64,000 bases of DNA from Trebouxia sp. TZW2008 (Eukaryota; Chlorophyta; Trebouxiophyceae; Trebouxiales; Trebouxiaceae), in NCBI GenBank assembly GCA_002118135.1, contig BDIU01000075.1:186001-250000 (forward strand). The letters are read 5' to 3'. This document shows, piece by piece, positions 33,701 to 42,434 of this stretch; position 1 is the stretch's first letter, and each line of letters opens with the position of its first letter. Made by a program: the position numbers and the translations under genes. The notes beneath the pieces were generated by a model that did no database searches, had not been told where the DNA came from, and worked only from the letters and a program-made list of their open reading frames with translations.

Positions 33701-36700
33701 TTTGAGTTTGAGTTAGGCTGACATGTCAGCTTGTCAGCTCAGCACATGTCAGCAAGCTGAAGGAGAAGCTGCATTGCATTTGATCCTGAGTGAGTTGCCT
33801 CTAATCTGTTAATGGCTCAACCGCTTGAGTGTCTTTGTTTGGTTCAGCCTTTCATCAGCAGGACATTTGCCTTTTCTATGAGGCAAACACTGATCAGCTG
33901 CCTTTGGTTGCCAGACACATTCACCTGTGCTTCCAATGAGTCATGCCTAGCTCCCTACCCCGGACTGTAAACTCAGTCAATTGATTGATAACTTTTGTTG
34001 TGCTGCAGACCCGCTGTAAGATGTGGGCTGATGCTGGCGAGTGTGACAACAATCCAGGCTTCATGACAAACAACTGCAAGGTTGCCTGCAAAAAGTGCTC
34101 CCTCCAAAAAGCAGCGCCAGCCAAAAAAGTCAAATTGCTGCTTCCTGCCTCGCCAAATCTGCTGCAGAAGGCGGCATCCACAGTCCAGGAAGGTGCCGTG
34201 AACGCCTCAGAAGCTGCCGGGAAGCTGCTTAGCGCTGGCAAGGAAGCTGCTGGCAGCTTGGTGGCAAATGCCACAGCCTTGAAGGGCAACATCACAGCTG
34301 GCAGTATGTCAAACAGCACAGGGCAGTCAGTGCTCAGTAAGGCCTCCAATAGGGCTGTTGTGGTCGCTGAAGAAGTGAAGAGTGCTGTGGCTAAGGCAGC
34401 AAACTCAAGCAGGGGAGATGGAGCAGATGACGCACCGGAGTCTATGAATTATGACTTTTCACAGGTGAGAACATTTCTTCATTTCTTGACTGCCTTCAGC
34501 TGTGCAATTGAACAAGTTTGCAATCACCCAAAATCAATCCTGCCTGGTTCCTGAGGCTCAAGGCACTTGGCTTCTGTGCAGTACAAGCAGTATATGGGAT
34601 TTGTTAGGGGTTCAAGATTGATTGATTAAAGTGCTTGGCAACACAGCAAAGCGAAACACGTGCTGATCACATTTTGATCGCCCTGTTCTGTTGTTTTGTC
34701 AAGCATACGCTTGCCAAGTAACAATTTCTTTGACCCTGAGCAACTCCCTGGCTTGACCAAAAGTGATCCCCCAGCTGCATGTGCATGTGCATCTGTCCGC
34801 AGTCAGCTTGACTGTTCAAGATACAGTCCACAAACAGCTGCATGTGCTCGTCAACATGGACTGGCTGTGATAACATCCTGTTCTTTTGCTGCAGTTTGAG
34901 CAAGCAGCGCGGGAAGTGCAACCTGAAGAGATTGCTGACATCTTGGAAGTACAGGCAGCTGACGCAGAAGATGCTTCCGTCATTGAAGATGCTGACGCAG
35001 AATCTGACACCAAAGCTGACTCAAATCCTGACTCAGAAGCTGACTACATGGGGGTGCAGGAAGCTGACTCAGAAGCTGACGCAGCCCTCAAGGCACAGGC
35101 GGCGGCTGAGCGTCAAAACCTAGCGGCAGATGCTCAGGCTAAGGCAGAACCTAAGCTCGTCCAAGCAGATCTGACTAATCCAGATCAAGCGAAGGAGGGC
35201 TTGAGTCATGCCTTACTGGATGGTCAGACCCGGCAGGAAGCTACAGGGGTGACTCAGGATTTGCATGAGGCTGATCTGGATTTGTCACACACAGACAAAG
35301 CACCAGGCAAGAGCAATTCTTCTTAGTGCTTACGCCTTCTGCTCTGGCTGGCCGCGTCTTCTTCATCTTCTTCACAGTCTGTCTGCATTCAGTCATGCAG
35401 TGATGAGTGATGTTGAACTATCAGCTCAGCCTCTTTGACACTTGTGTGCATAGTGAGACTGCTGACAGAACAATGCAATTGCTGACAGGTCGCTTTTGTG
35501 CTGACCATTCTGACATGCAGACATGGTATAGAAGCTGGTTGCGAGTAATTGAGTCAAATTTCTTGAGAAATTTTGAAATCACAGCCTTAGCCTTAGCCTT
35601 TGCTGAACTTGCACCATTGGACATAGTCGACTGTATATGCTGCTGCTGCTGTACAGAGCGGCAAGATTCCATAGAAGCAGACTCTATCATCAAAAGCGCC
35701 AAAAGGGCAGATCCAGATCTTGACTCAGGCGACTCAGACTCAGTACTCGGCAAGACTCGCTCAGCAGCCAATGAAGCAGCTGATGCAATCACCAGCCAGA
35801 AGAATGCTGTTGCTGGCTCATTGGACCATGTGAAAGCCAATATTGTCACAGGCGCCAAGATCACTGACCCTGAACAGGAATTCAACCAAGGTTAGGCAGG
35901 AAGCACTGCTCTTTTCCTGCCATGCCAAATGTTTAGAATGAAAATGCTGCGGATGCACATTTGTATGCTGCCTTGACAGCACATGTCAGCTTATATGTTT
36001 GTATGTCATCACACACCAGGAGGTTTTGGAAAAGCTGCACAACGCCACAGCCAAGCGTTTGTATTGCTCAATGCCAATGACACATTGTGGGCCTTTGTTT
36101 GTTGTGAGCTTCTGTTGCTCCTCTGAGGGTTTAAAGCCCTTGGTCTAGTCTGCTGTTCATCCCAGACAAGCTTGCATGCAAATCAAGAACAATCAACGAT
36201 CGACCTGTCTTTTGGCAGCAGGTGATAGTGACGGCGGGAAACAGCCAGGCAGTAGGAGTCAGAAGCTAGAACTAGGGAAGAGCCAATTGGGCAGCTTGGC
36301 GGGAACTGGCGCCACAGTAGTGACCAGACCTGCTGGCGGGAAAACTAGATTCACGCGGCGGGTCATAACGCTAGGTAGGCAGAAACTACAAATTAAAGGC
36401 TGCATCAATGCAGCTGATTTGGCATATGTGCAAAAGTTCGAGGGCTGCTTGCTTGATGCCTCACGCAAACCTTGCTGGCCGCTACCAATGCTCATCTGAC
36501 TATGCCAGAATTACATGTTGTCAAGACATAATGAGCAAGCAAACAAGAAGCTGACAAGGCCCAGACCCTGCTGATAGCACTTCATGCTGTGTTAATGTGA
36601 CACAAGCCTGGCATTACATGTTGTCATGCATGTGTGTAGGCATATGTGCATGCCGATTGTCTTCTGATCTGAAGACAAAACATCCGCTGACAACAAGGCG

Positions 36701-36835
36701 TGCTGACTTGCAGGTTTGTTTTTGTGGGTTTTGGCAGTAATTGGATTTCTGGCCATTCTAAGACTTCCCAGAGCCCAGAATTTGCGCCGCAAACCGGTGC
36801 TGCGCAAAAGAAGCCAGACAGCTCGATTACTGTGA
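27706..36835 (+). CDS. SGT1: Peptidyl-serine alpha-galactosyltransferase (SGT1/SERGT1-like) with ShKT domain and C-terminal membrane anchor
   Basis: Golgi/ER enzyme that adds galactose to serine of extensin-type glycoproteins. Exons in phase: 27706-27963, 28187-28297, 28832-28999, 29914-30060, 30615-30768, 31878-32059, 32739-32861, 33149-33232, 34009-34464, 34895-(~35222), 35657-35890, 36222-36374, 36714-36835. The signal peptide is LLVAVLLVACLKAQA. Core motifs: ECTMYFSWQSLG, DFILVIDADMIMRQP (DxD), GRRGDQVGGF, HPGDKPWISEMYGYSY, KVLHYGLIYTIANTNYTFDK then HWHYD, and KKGLFPHPPR. The ShKT domain (RCKMWADAGECDNNPGFMTN then NCKVACKKC) is followed by an Ala/Asp-rich stalk. The last exon encodes a membrane segment (LFLWVFAVIGFLAIL) and a basic tail, as in plant homologues. 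If the donor near 35222 is not used, translation stops at 35326 without the anchor. Introns hold echo exons, LINE tails and a MITE. Confidence 0.9.
28696..28780 (+). repeat. Echo copy of SGT exon 28832-28999 (5' half)
   Basis: A GTGCAG acceptor leads into DAKPLEDFILVIDVDMIMRQ and then PSD, matching the start of the real exon 136 bp downstream (DAKPTEDFILVIDADMIMRQ). The DxD motif is altered to DVD, still an Asp-x-Asp. The copy ends before the FFTYMKGVSNELA half and then runs into unrelated sequence. Confidence 0.8.
29001..29180. mobile_element. pogo/Tigger-like MITE, copy 2 (180 bp), abutting an SGT splice donor
   Basis: It begins TACAGTAAACTCTTGTTGTA and ends with the inverted form AAAGAGAGTTCATTGTA. 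The interior ATGTAAGGACA motifs and order match copy 1 at 22374. The exon ends CCACAG at 28999 and its donor GT..A overlaps the MITE's first TA: G at 29000, then TACAGTAAAC. The 5' splice site used here is thus partly made of the element's end. Confidence 0.8.
29236..29313 (+). repeat. Echo copy of SGT exon 28832-28999 (3' half)
   Basis: GGGCCATCTCTGCCTCCTTC, an ATGAAAGGCGTCAGCAACGA block and GCACTGAGGCATGCACCACAG, then GTAGGTG, match the 3' half of the exon that ends at 28999, including a good donor. The 5' half is missing. With the copy at 28696 (5' half), the real exon is bracketed by one duplicate of each half. Confidence 0.75.
29485..29730 (+). mobile_element. LINE-type retrotransposon tail (copy B)
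   Basis: It encodes [20 protein letters not shown] and then QQLNI, the same end as copy A, and finishes with GATAGGACTTGTGCCACACA..CCTAGCA and an AT-rich ATTATCATTATTAGTATTATT tail. It contains an internal ~35-bp duplication of the CTGACTTTCA(A/G)CAGTTGAAC block (29564-29617), which breaks the frame. It lies in the SGT intron between exons 3 and 4. Confidence 0.7.
30497..30600 (+). mobile_element. LINE-type retrotransposon tail fragment (copy C)
   Basis: GACGCTCAGAACAAGCCTGC, a CTAGCGAGACAGGACTTGGG block, ACACACCTAGCACATGTGCT and an ATTATTTTTATTACC tail form the same 3' end as copies A and B, about 100 bp long. It lies just upstream of the SGT exon at 30615. Confidence 0.7.
31399..31775 (+). 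repeat. Two echo copies of SGT exon 31878-32059
   Basis: Copy 1 (31399-31525) has a CGCAG acceptor and reads PPKLLHSALISTIANDICTL then DKQWHYDATACPPWNFTT; copy 2 (31640-31770) has a CATGCAG acceptor but frameshifts early, with DNA still matching the TATAGCCAACACCAACTACA block and TGCCTTGGGATCTCAC. The real exon reads PPKVLHYGLIYTIANTNYTF then DKHWHYDFNATACPPWDLTT. Both copies stop after the ..CPPWDLT equivalent, before KKGLFPHPPR. Each is followed by similar TTGCCAGA(C/G)TC..T(A/G)GC(A/C)ATGCTGACTGT intron sequence, so the duplicated unit spans exon and intron. Confidence 0.8.
32010..32338 (+). repeat. Three tandem ~118-bp units at the end of SGT exon 31878-32059
   Basis: The exon end (AGACCCAAGAAGGGTCTGTT.., CCTCCAGCTTCACCACCAAG|GTCAGTCCTCACC) and ~60 bp of following intron (ATTCATGTGATCAGGTCATA..TCACAAACATGGACCTTG) recur at about 32138 and 32275. 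The last copy is more diverged (CACAACCAAG|GTTAGT). Each unit ends with a potential donor, so three alternative 5' splice sites lie in series. Confidence 0.85.
32395..32650 (+). repeat. Echo copies of SGT exon 32739-32861 (core)
   Basis: CTGGAGCTTGACGCTGCCTTCTGCATCA (near 32408) and TATAGCTCAACGCTGCCTTCTGTA (near 32617) match the real exon's GTGGAGCTCAATGCTGCCTTCTGTGAG (VELNAAFCE). AAGTCATGCTGG- and ATTTAAGTTGT-type flanks correspond to the CAAGTCATAGTGG in the exon. They are diverged and truncated on both sides. Confidence 0.6.
33085..33140 (-). mobile_element. LINE-type tail fragment (copy D)
   Basis: The plus strand reads CTAGGTGTGTGTGGTACAAG..TGCCAGGCTTGTCTTGA, the inverse of the CAAGACAAGCCTGCCTGGCGA..TTGTGCCACACA end of copy B. 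About 50 bp long, in the SGT intron between exons 32861 and 33149. Confidence 0.5.
33235..34008. other. SGT intron with a duplicated CTGACAAGAAGCTGTTGGCTG block
   Basis: TGCCTGACAAAGAGCTGTTGGCTGCACTAACAAGCTGCCTATGCATGTTGTATG at 33374 is repeated at 33441 (67-bp period, a few mismatches). The rest shows no coding signal. Confidence 0.6.
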
Positions 36836-36839
36836 TGGT

Positions 36840-37315
36840 GTTGCTTTGCAAATGCAGCAGCTCCTGGCAATTCTGACTTACTGAATAAAAGGGCAGTCAT
36901 GTAAACAAGCATGCATCTGCATGTCAGTGACGTGTCTACTCCTGAAAGTCTGTTGCAGCTTTTACAGAATAAGGAATCCTGATTATCATAAATATGGCAC
37001 AGAACATGCCACCTTCCTCATGTGACACTGTGCTGTGATAGCGAGGGAGCTTCGATGCAAGATGGGTCACGGTTTGACAGATGAATTTGATGCATGTTCA
37101 AAGCTTGCATGCTGAAGCCGTCATCAACTATCAACGTTGACATGTTAAAATTGCATAGTGTTCATGGCCAGGGGCTGTCAAGCAATTCTTATACTATATC
37201 ATTAACGAGGTCAACAAGCAAATCAGAACAAATACATGGTCAACATTATAGCTGTGGCCACTTCAGTCTACATCGACCGGTATACAGCAAAGTGTTATGT
37301 TGCACGCCCAAACGA
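36840..37315. other. Convergent intergenic region after SGT
   Basis: This is the 3' side of SGT (+) and of the first LRR gene (-). It is AT-rich, with no exon-like frame. It should contain both polyadenylation regions. Confidence 0.5.
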
Positions 37316-39301
37316 TCAAATCTCGATTGACACAACGACCTTTGGCCAGCTTTGCTGAAAGTCCACTTTCACCTGGCAATAATTGGCAAGCAGGCGAAGA
37401 TCAAACTCAAAAGACTGCATGTTTGGCCAAAACTCAAACAAGCCATGCACATCAAGTACAAACTGGGATTTCAAAACACCTAATTGAGTCTGCCACAAGC
37501 AGCTTCCACCCTCTGTAAAAGTGACCTCAGGACAAAACTGCTGCAACTGTGTGTCCAGGTGCAATGCCAAGTCCTTGCAAGCCATGCGCAAGATCATTGA
37601 GGAACAACAGACCATGACAGCTTCTCCAAATTCAGCAGGCAATGCAAAAGCTGAGTTCTTGAAGGCCTCCTGCAGGTCTTGTATGCTACCTATGGTGATG
37701 GTCAGTTCCTCAATCCTACTGCCTAAGCCAACTAGCGCCCCAATGCTGGTTGCGTCAAGCTTGTTCCCGTCAATGGTAAGCTCGTGCAGGTGTGGCCAGT
37801 TGGCAGAAACAATCTGCGTCATGGAAGCTGCTGAGAAGGTACTTGCTGTCAAAGTCAGAGTGCGCAGGCCAGACAAGCCTCCTGTGCTCAGTGCAGCAAT
37901 CTGCTTCTCACGCAAGTTGTTGTGAGCTAATGACAGCTTTTGCAGAGACTGCCAATTGCCTATGAATAGAGCGCAGACATCATCAGCATTGTCAAAACAC
38001 CTGTCCAGACACAGGTAAGTCAGGTTGTTCCAGCCCCTTTTCAAGTCTTGCAACATTGGAATGTGCTGTGTCTGCAGCTTTGACCCAGTCAAATTCAGGG
38101 TCTCCAGTTGAGGCCATTTTGCATGGCGCAAGGCATCAAGAGCATCTGTGCTTAATCTGGTGTTACTCAAATCCAGCTGGCGTAACTCAGAAAAGCCGCC
38201 TTTTGCCAGCTCCTTTACAGTGTCAGGGGTGATGTCTGCGGTAGCTAGGCCAAAAATATGCAGTGACGACCTTTGTGTAGCGGCAATCTGTGTCATGACT
38301 CCTGCAGTGACTGGCGTCGTGCTCAAACTGAGCGAGGATAACTGAGTAAGCTTGAGGCTGAACAGCTCTGCGAATGTAGAATGTGAGGCGAAGATGGCTG
38401 AGTTGAAGTCCAAATCAAGACACTGTAGCTTTGGCCATTTGCTATGTCGTAGAGCCACTAACGCTTCACTGTCCAACTGATTGTTCCTTAGGCGAAGAGT
38501 TTGGAGCGGCCAGGATGCCTTGCTCAGCGCTTGCATGGCTTTGATGTTCAAAGGCGTATCAGAAACATGAAGTGTGGATAAACCATCCCATTTTGCGGTG
38601 ACCAGCCGACGAATGGCTTTATGATGTAGCACACCGCGCCTGAGAGCAAGCTGCGTCAGCTCTGGCCATTCACCTTTGATCAGTTCAGAGACGGCTGAAA
38701 TTCTGAGCTGCTGACGGCAGTTGAGGTAAGGTGTCAAATTAGTGAAGTCAAAAAGTTTAGCAGGATAGCAGTTCAGCTCGAGTTGCTGCAAGCGCACCCA
38801 GCTGCCCTGAGACAAGAGCTTGATTGTTTGCAGGGCCGTTTCGCGACGAGTGTCAGAGACGTCCAATCCAATTCTGATTGTTGACGCTGTATTATGCACT
38901 GTATCTCGCAACTTTCGTCCGCATAACAGCAACGACTGGAACGACCCCAAGTCCAGAAAGTCAACGATGCTTGGCACCTGGTGCAACAAGTCAAGCAGCA
39001 GCAGGCCATCGCTGGAACCAGACATCGCCTGAGCGAGCAACTCGGAAAGGCGCAACGAACAAAGCTTTTCCGCAACTAAGTGGATGTAGGACCTGCAAGC
39101 TGTGCTGTGCCGTGCCAACTTGGCACTGCCAAGTGCTCTTCTTGCAGAATTCAAAATCGTTTTCAAACTTGCCACTGTGGCAGCGATTTGCTGCACGTCT
39201 GCACTCTTGTTGAGAGAACGCTGCCTGCTTAGCAGGAGAGCCCGCATGTAATGCATACGCCAGAATGCTGGCATTGTTGTCCCAACCGCTTGGCCATGCA
39301 C
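37316..39301 (-). CDS. Intronless LRR protein, RNase-inhibitor type, paralogue 1
   Basis: A single open frame. The homologous start is probably the internal ATG at 39025 (MSGSSDGLLLLDLLHQVPSI), because the two paralogues begin with the same MSG/MSS..LLDLL..VP. The 92 residues upstream may be an extension or a non-translated frame. The N-terminal block LLLLDLLHQVPSIVDFLDLG then SFQSLLLCGRKLRDTVH resembles an F-box-like helix set. It is followed by about 14-16 repeats of LxxLxLxxxxL type, many with W..L..L (WPQLETLNLTGSKLQT, WPHLHELTIDGNKLDA). The last ~120 residues form a shared non-LRR domain (WPNMQSFEFDLRLLANYC). Intronless, unlike its neighbours. Function unknown; protein-binding, possibly an SCF adaptor, is inference. 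Confidence 0.85.
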   Translation of the reverse strand: MHGQAVGTTMPAFWRMHYMRALLLSRQRSLNKSADVQQIAATVASLKTILNSARRALGSAKLARHSTACRSYIHLVAEKLCSLRLSELLAQAMSGSSDGLLLLDLLHQVPSIVDFLDLGSFQSLLLCGRKLRDTVHNTASTIRIGLDVSDTRRETALQTIKLLSQGSWVRLQQLELNCYPAKLFDFTNLTPYLNCRQQLRISAVSELIKGEWPELTQLALRRGVLHHKAIRRLVTAKWDGLSTLHVSDTPLNIKAMQALSKASWPLQTLRLRNNQLDSEALVALRHSKWPKLQCLDLDFNSAIFASHSTFAELFSLKLTQLSSLSLSTTPVTAGVMTQIAATQRSSLHIFGLATADITPDTVKELAKGGFSELRQLDLSNTRLSTDALDALRHAKWPQLETLNLTGSKLQTQHIPMLQDLKRGWNNLTYLCLDRCFDNADDVCALFIGNWQSLQKLSLAHNNLREKQIAALSTGGLSGLRTLTLTASTFSAASMTQIVSANWPHLHELTIDGNKLDATSIGALVGLGSRIEELTITIGSIQDLQEAFKNSAFALPAEFGEAVMVCCSSMILRMACKDLALHLDTQLQQFCPEVTFTEGGSCLWQTQLGVLKSQFVLDVHGLFEFWPNMQSFEFDLRLLANYCQVKVDFQQSWPKVVVSIEI

Positions 39302-39309
39302 ATGATGCG

Positions 39310-40644
39310 TCTTCTCAGCGTTTGCAGCCAGGCCTTGACGGGCTGTGATAGGGCGTCCTCGTTGCGATCAAGCAGCAAAGAGCAAATATGGCAAGCTGAC
39401 AAACCCAAAATAGTCTGCTTGCTGTGAAGAAGACAGTTCTGGGCTTGTGAGATGTTGTGTTGCCAGTAGTCAACGTCTCGCAGGATGCAAATATGCGCCT
39501 GTCAAGCACTTTCGGCTATAAAATTTAGCAAAAGCCCTTCAGCAGGCACCACTATGCTTCTGAGCAACCAATTGCACGTGATCACAATCTTACTGTGATC
39601 TTGTGCTGTGACCTGGACCCTGCCTTATGTCAGCATGAGCCTATGCATCCAGCAAGTCTTATGCTGCTAGCAAGCACCAGTCTGGGGTGCCCCACATGTG
39701 TGCTGGCTCCTACTTGGCATCTTCTGCTGCGCCTGCTTCACACATAAAGCCTCCTCCAACAGGAACAATCAACGAGCATATGTTGCCAGCATAGCTTGAC
39801 AGCCGTCTCCCTTGTCCACTCTGTAACGTAGATCAACCTGCAGGTCATGCTTGCTGGAGTGGACCAAATCTGACAGCTTGTACATGATTGTGCTGTTGCA
39901 AGCGGAAGCGTCAACAAGGCATGTGTGCATTTGTCCTGGTATGCAGACACTTCCACATTGATGGCGCTTTGGTTGATCGCGCATGTTCTATGCACAGTCT
40001 GTTCAGCTACAGTAGTGCTTGTCCGCAATTCCCAGAAAGCCAAATTGACGTGAGTGGTACAAAACACCAAAGACATCATCATTGATGTCTCAGTGCTCAT
40101 TGTTGTCCAATGTTGTTGCTGATGCAACAGACAATATAACTGTAGCTGCTTATGATGGCATCACAAAGTCACTACTGTTGTGCAAAGCACTTGCACTATT
40201 AGTCAACGCAATCAAGAGCAAGCATGCCAAAGAGATAGAGTCAGCAATGTTTCCAGGCAAGGCTACCATTGACATTAATACAGTCAGCTCAAGAATGCTT
40301 CCATAGAGTAGCTACAGCTTGATCATTGCGCCTAAGTTTCAATGATGGACTAAACTGCGCTTTGACTACGTCCAGTCATAAGTCATGGCACTGCAGCAGC
40401 GCAAATCTGCTGCATGCAGTGATAATTCAAGGTGCAAAAGCGCCAGCGCTCTTCAGCCAGGTCCCCTCAACAACTTTGTGAAACCCACAGCAATCACGCG
40501 CATTGCTCAAATATTGCTCTGGCAGACGCTTGCGGCGAGCATGCTCTGACTGGATGCATAGCGCCGTCAGAATACCAGAGTGATGTACATAGTGGTTCAC
40601 AGTCTTGATGTGCTGCTCATGCTGGCAAACTCTGCATTACTTCA
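39310..40644. other. Intergenic region between LRR genes 1 and 2
   Basis: It contains the presumed promoter of LRR 1 and the 3' UTR of LRR 2. Only short frames without recognised content were seen (for example minus 39738-40127), and no repeats were noted. Confidence 0.5.
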
Positions 40645-42429
40645 TCATACTGCAATGTCATTGTCCAAAGGGTACAGTGCAACTGAAACCAGATATGCTA
40701 GAGGCATGCTGTGGTATTCAACTACCACCTCACACCGTTTGCCTAACAGTTGAAAATCAAAGAGCAGAAACTGCATGCATGGCCAACGTTGATACAGTCC
40801 ATCTGATGGAAATTCAAACTCATAAGCATCAAGAAGATTTGGATGGTATGAGGCATATGGAAAGCAGGATCCTGGCATCTGAAATGCAATGTCACAGCAA
40901 TTACTTTGCAAATCAGCATCAAGATGTAGTGCCAGGTCTGCGCAATCATATTTTAACACGAGCGAAGAGCCAGCAAGCAATAGAATTTGATCAAATGCTG
41001 GCAGGACCCCGCTTGTTGCGCTTGCAAACATTTCCCGCATGTCCTTGCTGCTGCTGATGGTCATCTTTAGAGACTTTATTCTGCAGCCAAACTCGGATAG
41101 CACATGGATGCAGCCGCTCCCAAGCTTGTTGCTCTGAATGTTCAGTTCCTCTAATTGCGGCCAGTCAGCTGCAAGTAATAACCAAGCTGCTGCCTCACAG
41201 AGGTTGTTGCTGCTCACATTCAGTCTTCGCAATTTTGGCAAAGCGACGGTGGTTAAGACCGCAACCTGTTTTGCATGCAGATTGTTTGAAGCTAAAGATA
41301 GGCTTTGCAAAGATTGCCACTTGCCCTGGGTCAAAAGAGTACAAACATCATCAGGATTGGCAAAACAACCTGACAATACAATGCGAGAGAGCTGACAACA
41401 GCTTGTCCACAGGGGCCTCAGTAACGGTATGTGATGTGACTGCAGTTGACAGTCGCAAAAATACAGCTCCGCTAATTGTGGCCAATTTGCATGACGCAAA
41501 GCTTCAATTGTGCTTGGGTCCATTTGAGTACAGTTCACATCCAAGGTGCGCAATTTTGTAAATCCTCCTTGCGCAAGTGCAAGCAGGGCATCATGGCTGA
41601 TACATGCACTGTTCATGTCCAAATACTGCAGCGAAGTGCGTTGAAAGGCGGCTAACTGTGTCACAGCTTCTGCACTGACTGGTACTAGTTGCAAGCTAAG
41701 AGAGTGAAGGTGAGTACGCCTTGCTTTGAACACATCCCAGAAGACAAACTGAGAGGCAAATATATCCGGATTAGAGTCCAAGATAAGAGAAGAGAGTTGT
41801 GGCCAATTGCTATCATGCAGAGTTGCCAAGGCTTTGCTTGTCAAGTTACAGTTCCTGAGACACAGATTTTGCAGCGGCCAGGATGCTGTGCACAGTTTTT
41901 GCATAGCATCTACAGTCAAGACTGTATTGGAAAGGTGTAATGCGCACAGATGGTGCCATTTTCCTGTGACTAGACGGCCAATAGCACTGTTGTGAAGCAC
42001 TCCACGTCTGAGAGCAAGGCATCTCAGCTGTGACCACGCACCCTTGATTATCTCAGACACAGCCGGAATTCTCAGCTGACCAACGCAGCGTTCATACGGA
42101 AAGTTGACTTCGTTCACGTCAGGGCAGCATATGAGCTCGAGGTGCTGCAAGCCCGCCCATCCTCCTCGAGACAAACGTTTCACTGTCTGAAAGGTCGAAC
42201 CATGACGTGCGTGAGAAGTGTCTAGCGAGATTCTAATTGTTGCGGCCTTACTATGTACAATATCCCGTGACTGACGCCCACACAATAGCAGGGACTGAAG
42301 TGAGTGTGAGTTCAGCATCTCGACCAGCCGTGGGACATGATACAGTAAGTCCAACAGCAACAGATCATCACCAGGGCCTGACATAGCGAATGCTGCTCGC
42401 TGGACGGGCGATGCGGACACCAGACGCAA
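40645..42429 (-). CDS. Intronless LRR protein, paralogue 2
   Basis: A single frame. The likely start is 42384 (MSGPGDDLLLLDLLYHVPRL), matching the other two genes; a further ATG at 42429 adds 15 residues. Same layout as paralogue 1: an F-box-like start (VEMLNSHSLQSLLLCGRQSR then DIVHSKAATIRISLDTS), then LRRs (LGCRALRRGVL-type first repeat, WPQLAELYFCDCQLQS, WPQLEELNIQSNKLGS) and the C-terminal domain with WPCMQFLLFDFQLLGKRCEV. The repeat register is kept between paralogues, so they arose by duplication of the whole gene. No signal peptide or membrane segment was seen. Confidence 0.85.
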   Translation of the reverse strand: MRLVSASPVQRAAFAMSGPGDDLLLLDLLYHVPRLVEMLNSHSLQSLLLCGRQSRDIVHSKAATIRISLDTSHARHGSTFQTVKRLSRGGWAGLQHLELICCPDVNEVNFPYERCVGQLRIPAVSEIIKGAWSQLRCLALRRGVLHNSAIGRLVTGKWHHLCALHLSNTVLTVDAMQKLCTASWPLQNLCLRNCNLTSKALATLHDSNWPQLSSLILDSNPDIFASQFVFWDVFKARRTHLHSLSLQLVPVSAEAVTQLAAFQRTSLQYLDMNSACISHDALLALAQGGFTKLRTLDVNCTQMDPSTIEALRHANWPQLAELYFCDCQLQSHHIPLLRPLWTSCCQLSRIVLSGCFANPDDVCTLLTQGKWQSLQSLSLASNNLHAKQVAVLTTVALPKLRRLNVSSNNLCEAAAWLLLAADWPQLEELNIQSNKLGSGCIHVLSEFGCRIKSLKMTISSSKDMREMFASATSGVLPAFDQILLLAGSSLVLKYDCADLALHLDADLQSNCCDIAFQMPGSCFPYASYHPNLLDAYEFEFPSDGLYQRWPCMQFLLFDFQLLGKRCEVVVEYHSMPLAYLVSVALYPLDNDIAV

Positions 42430-42434
42430 GCTTG

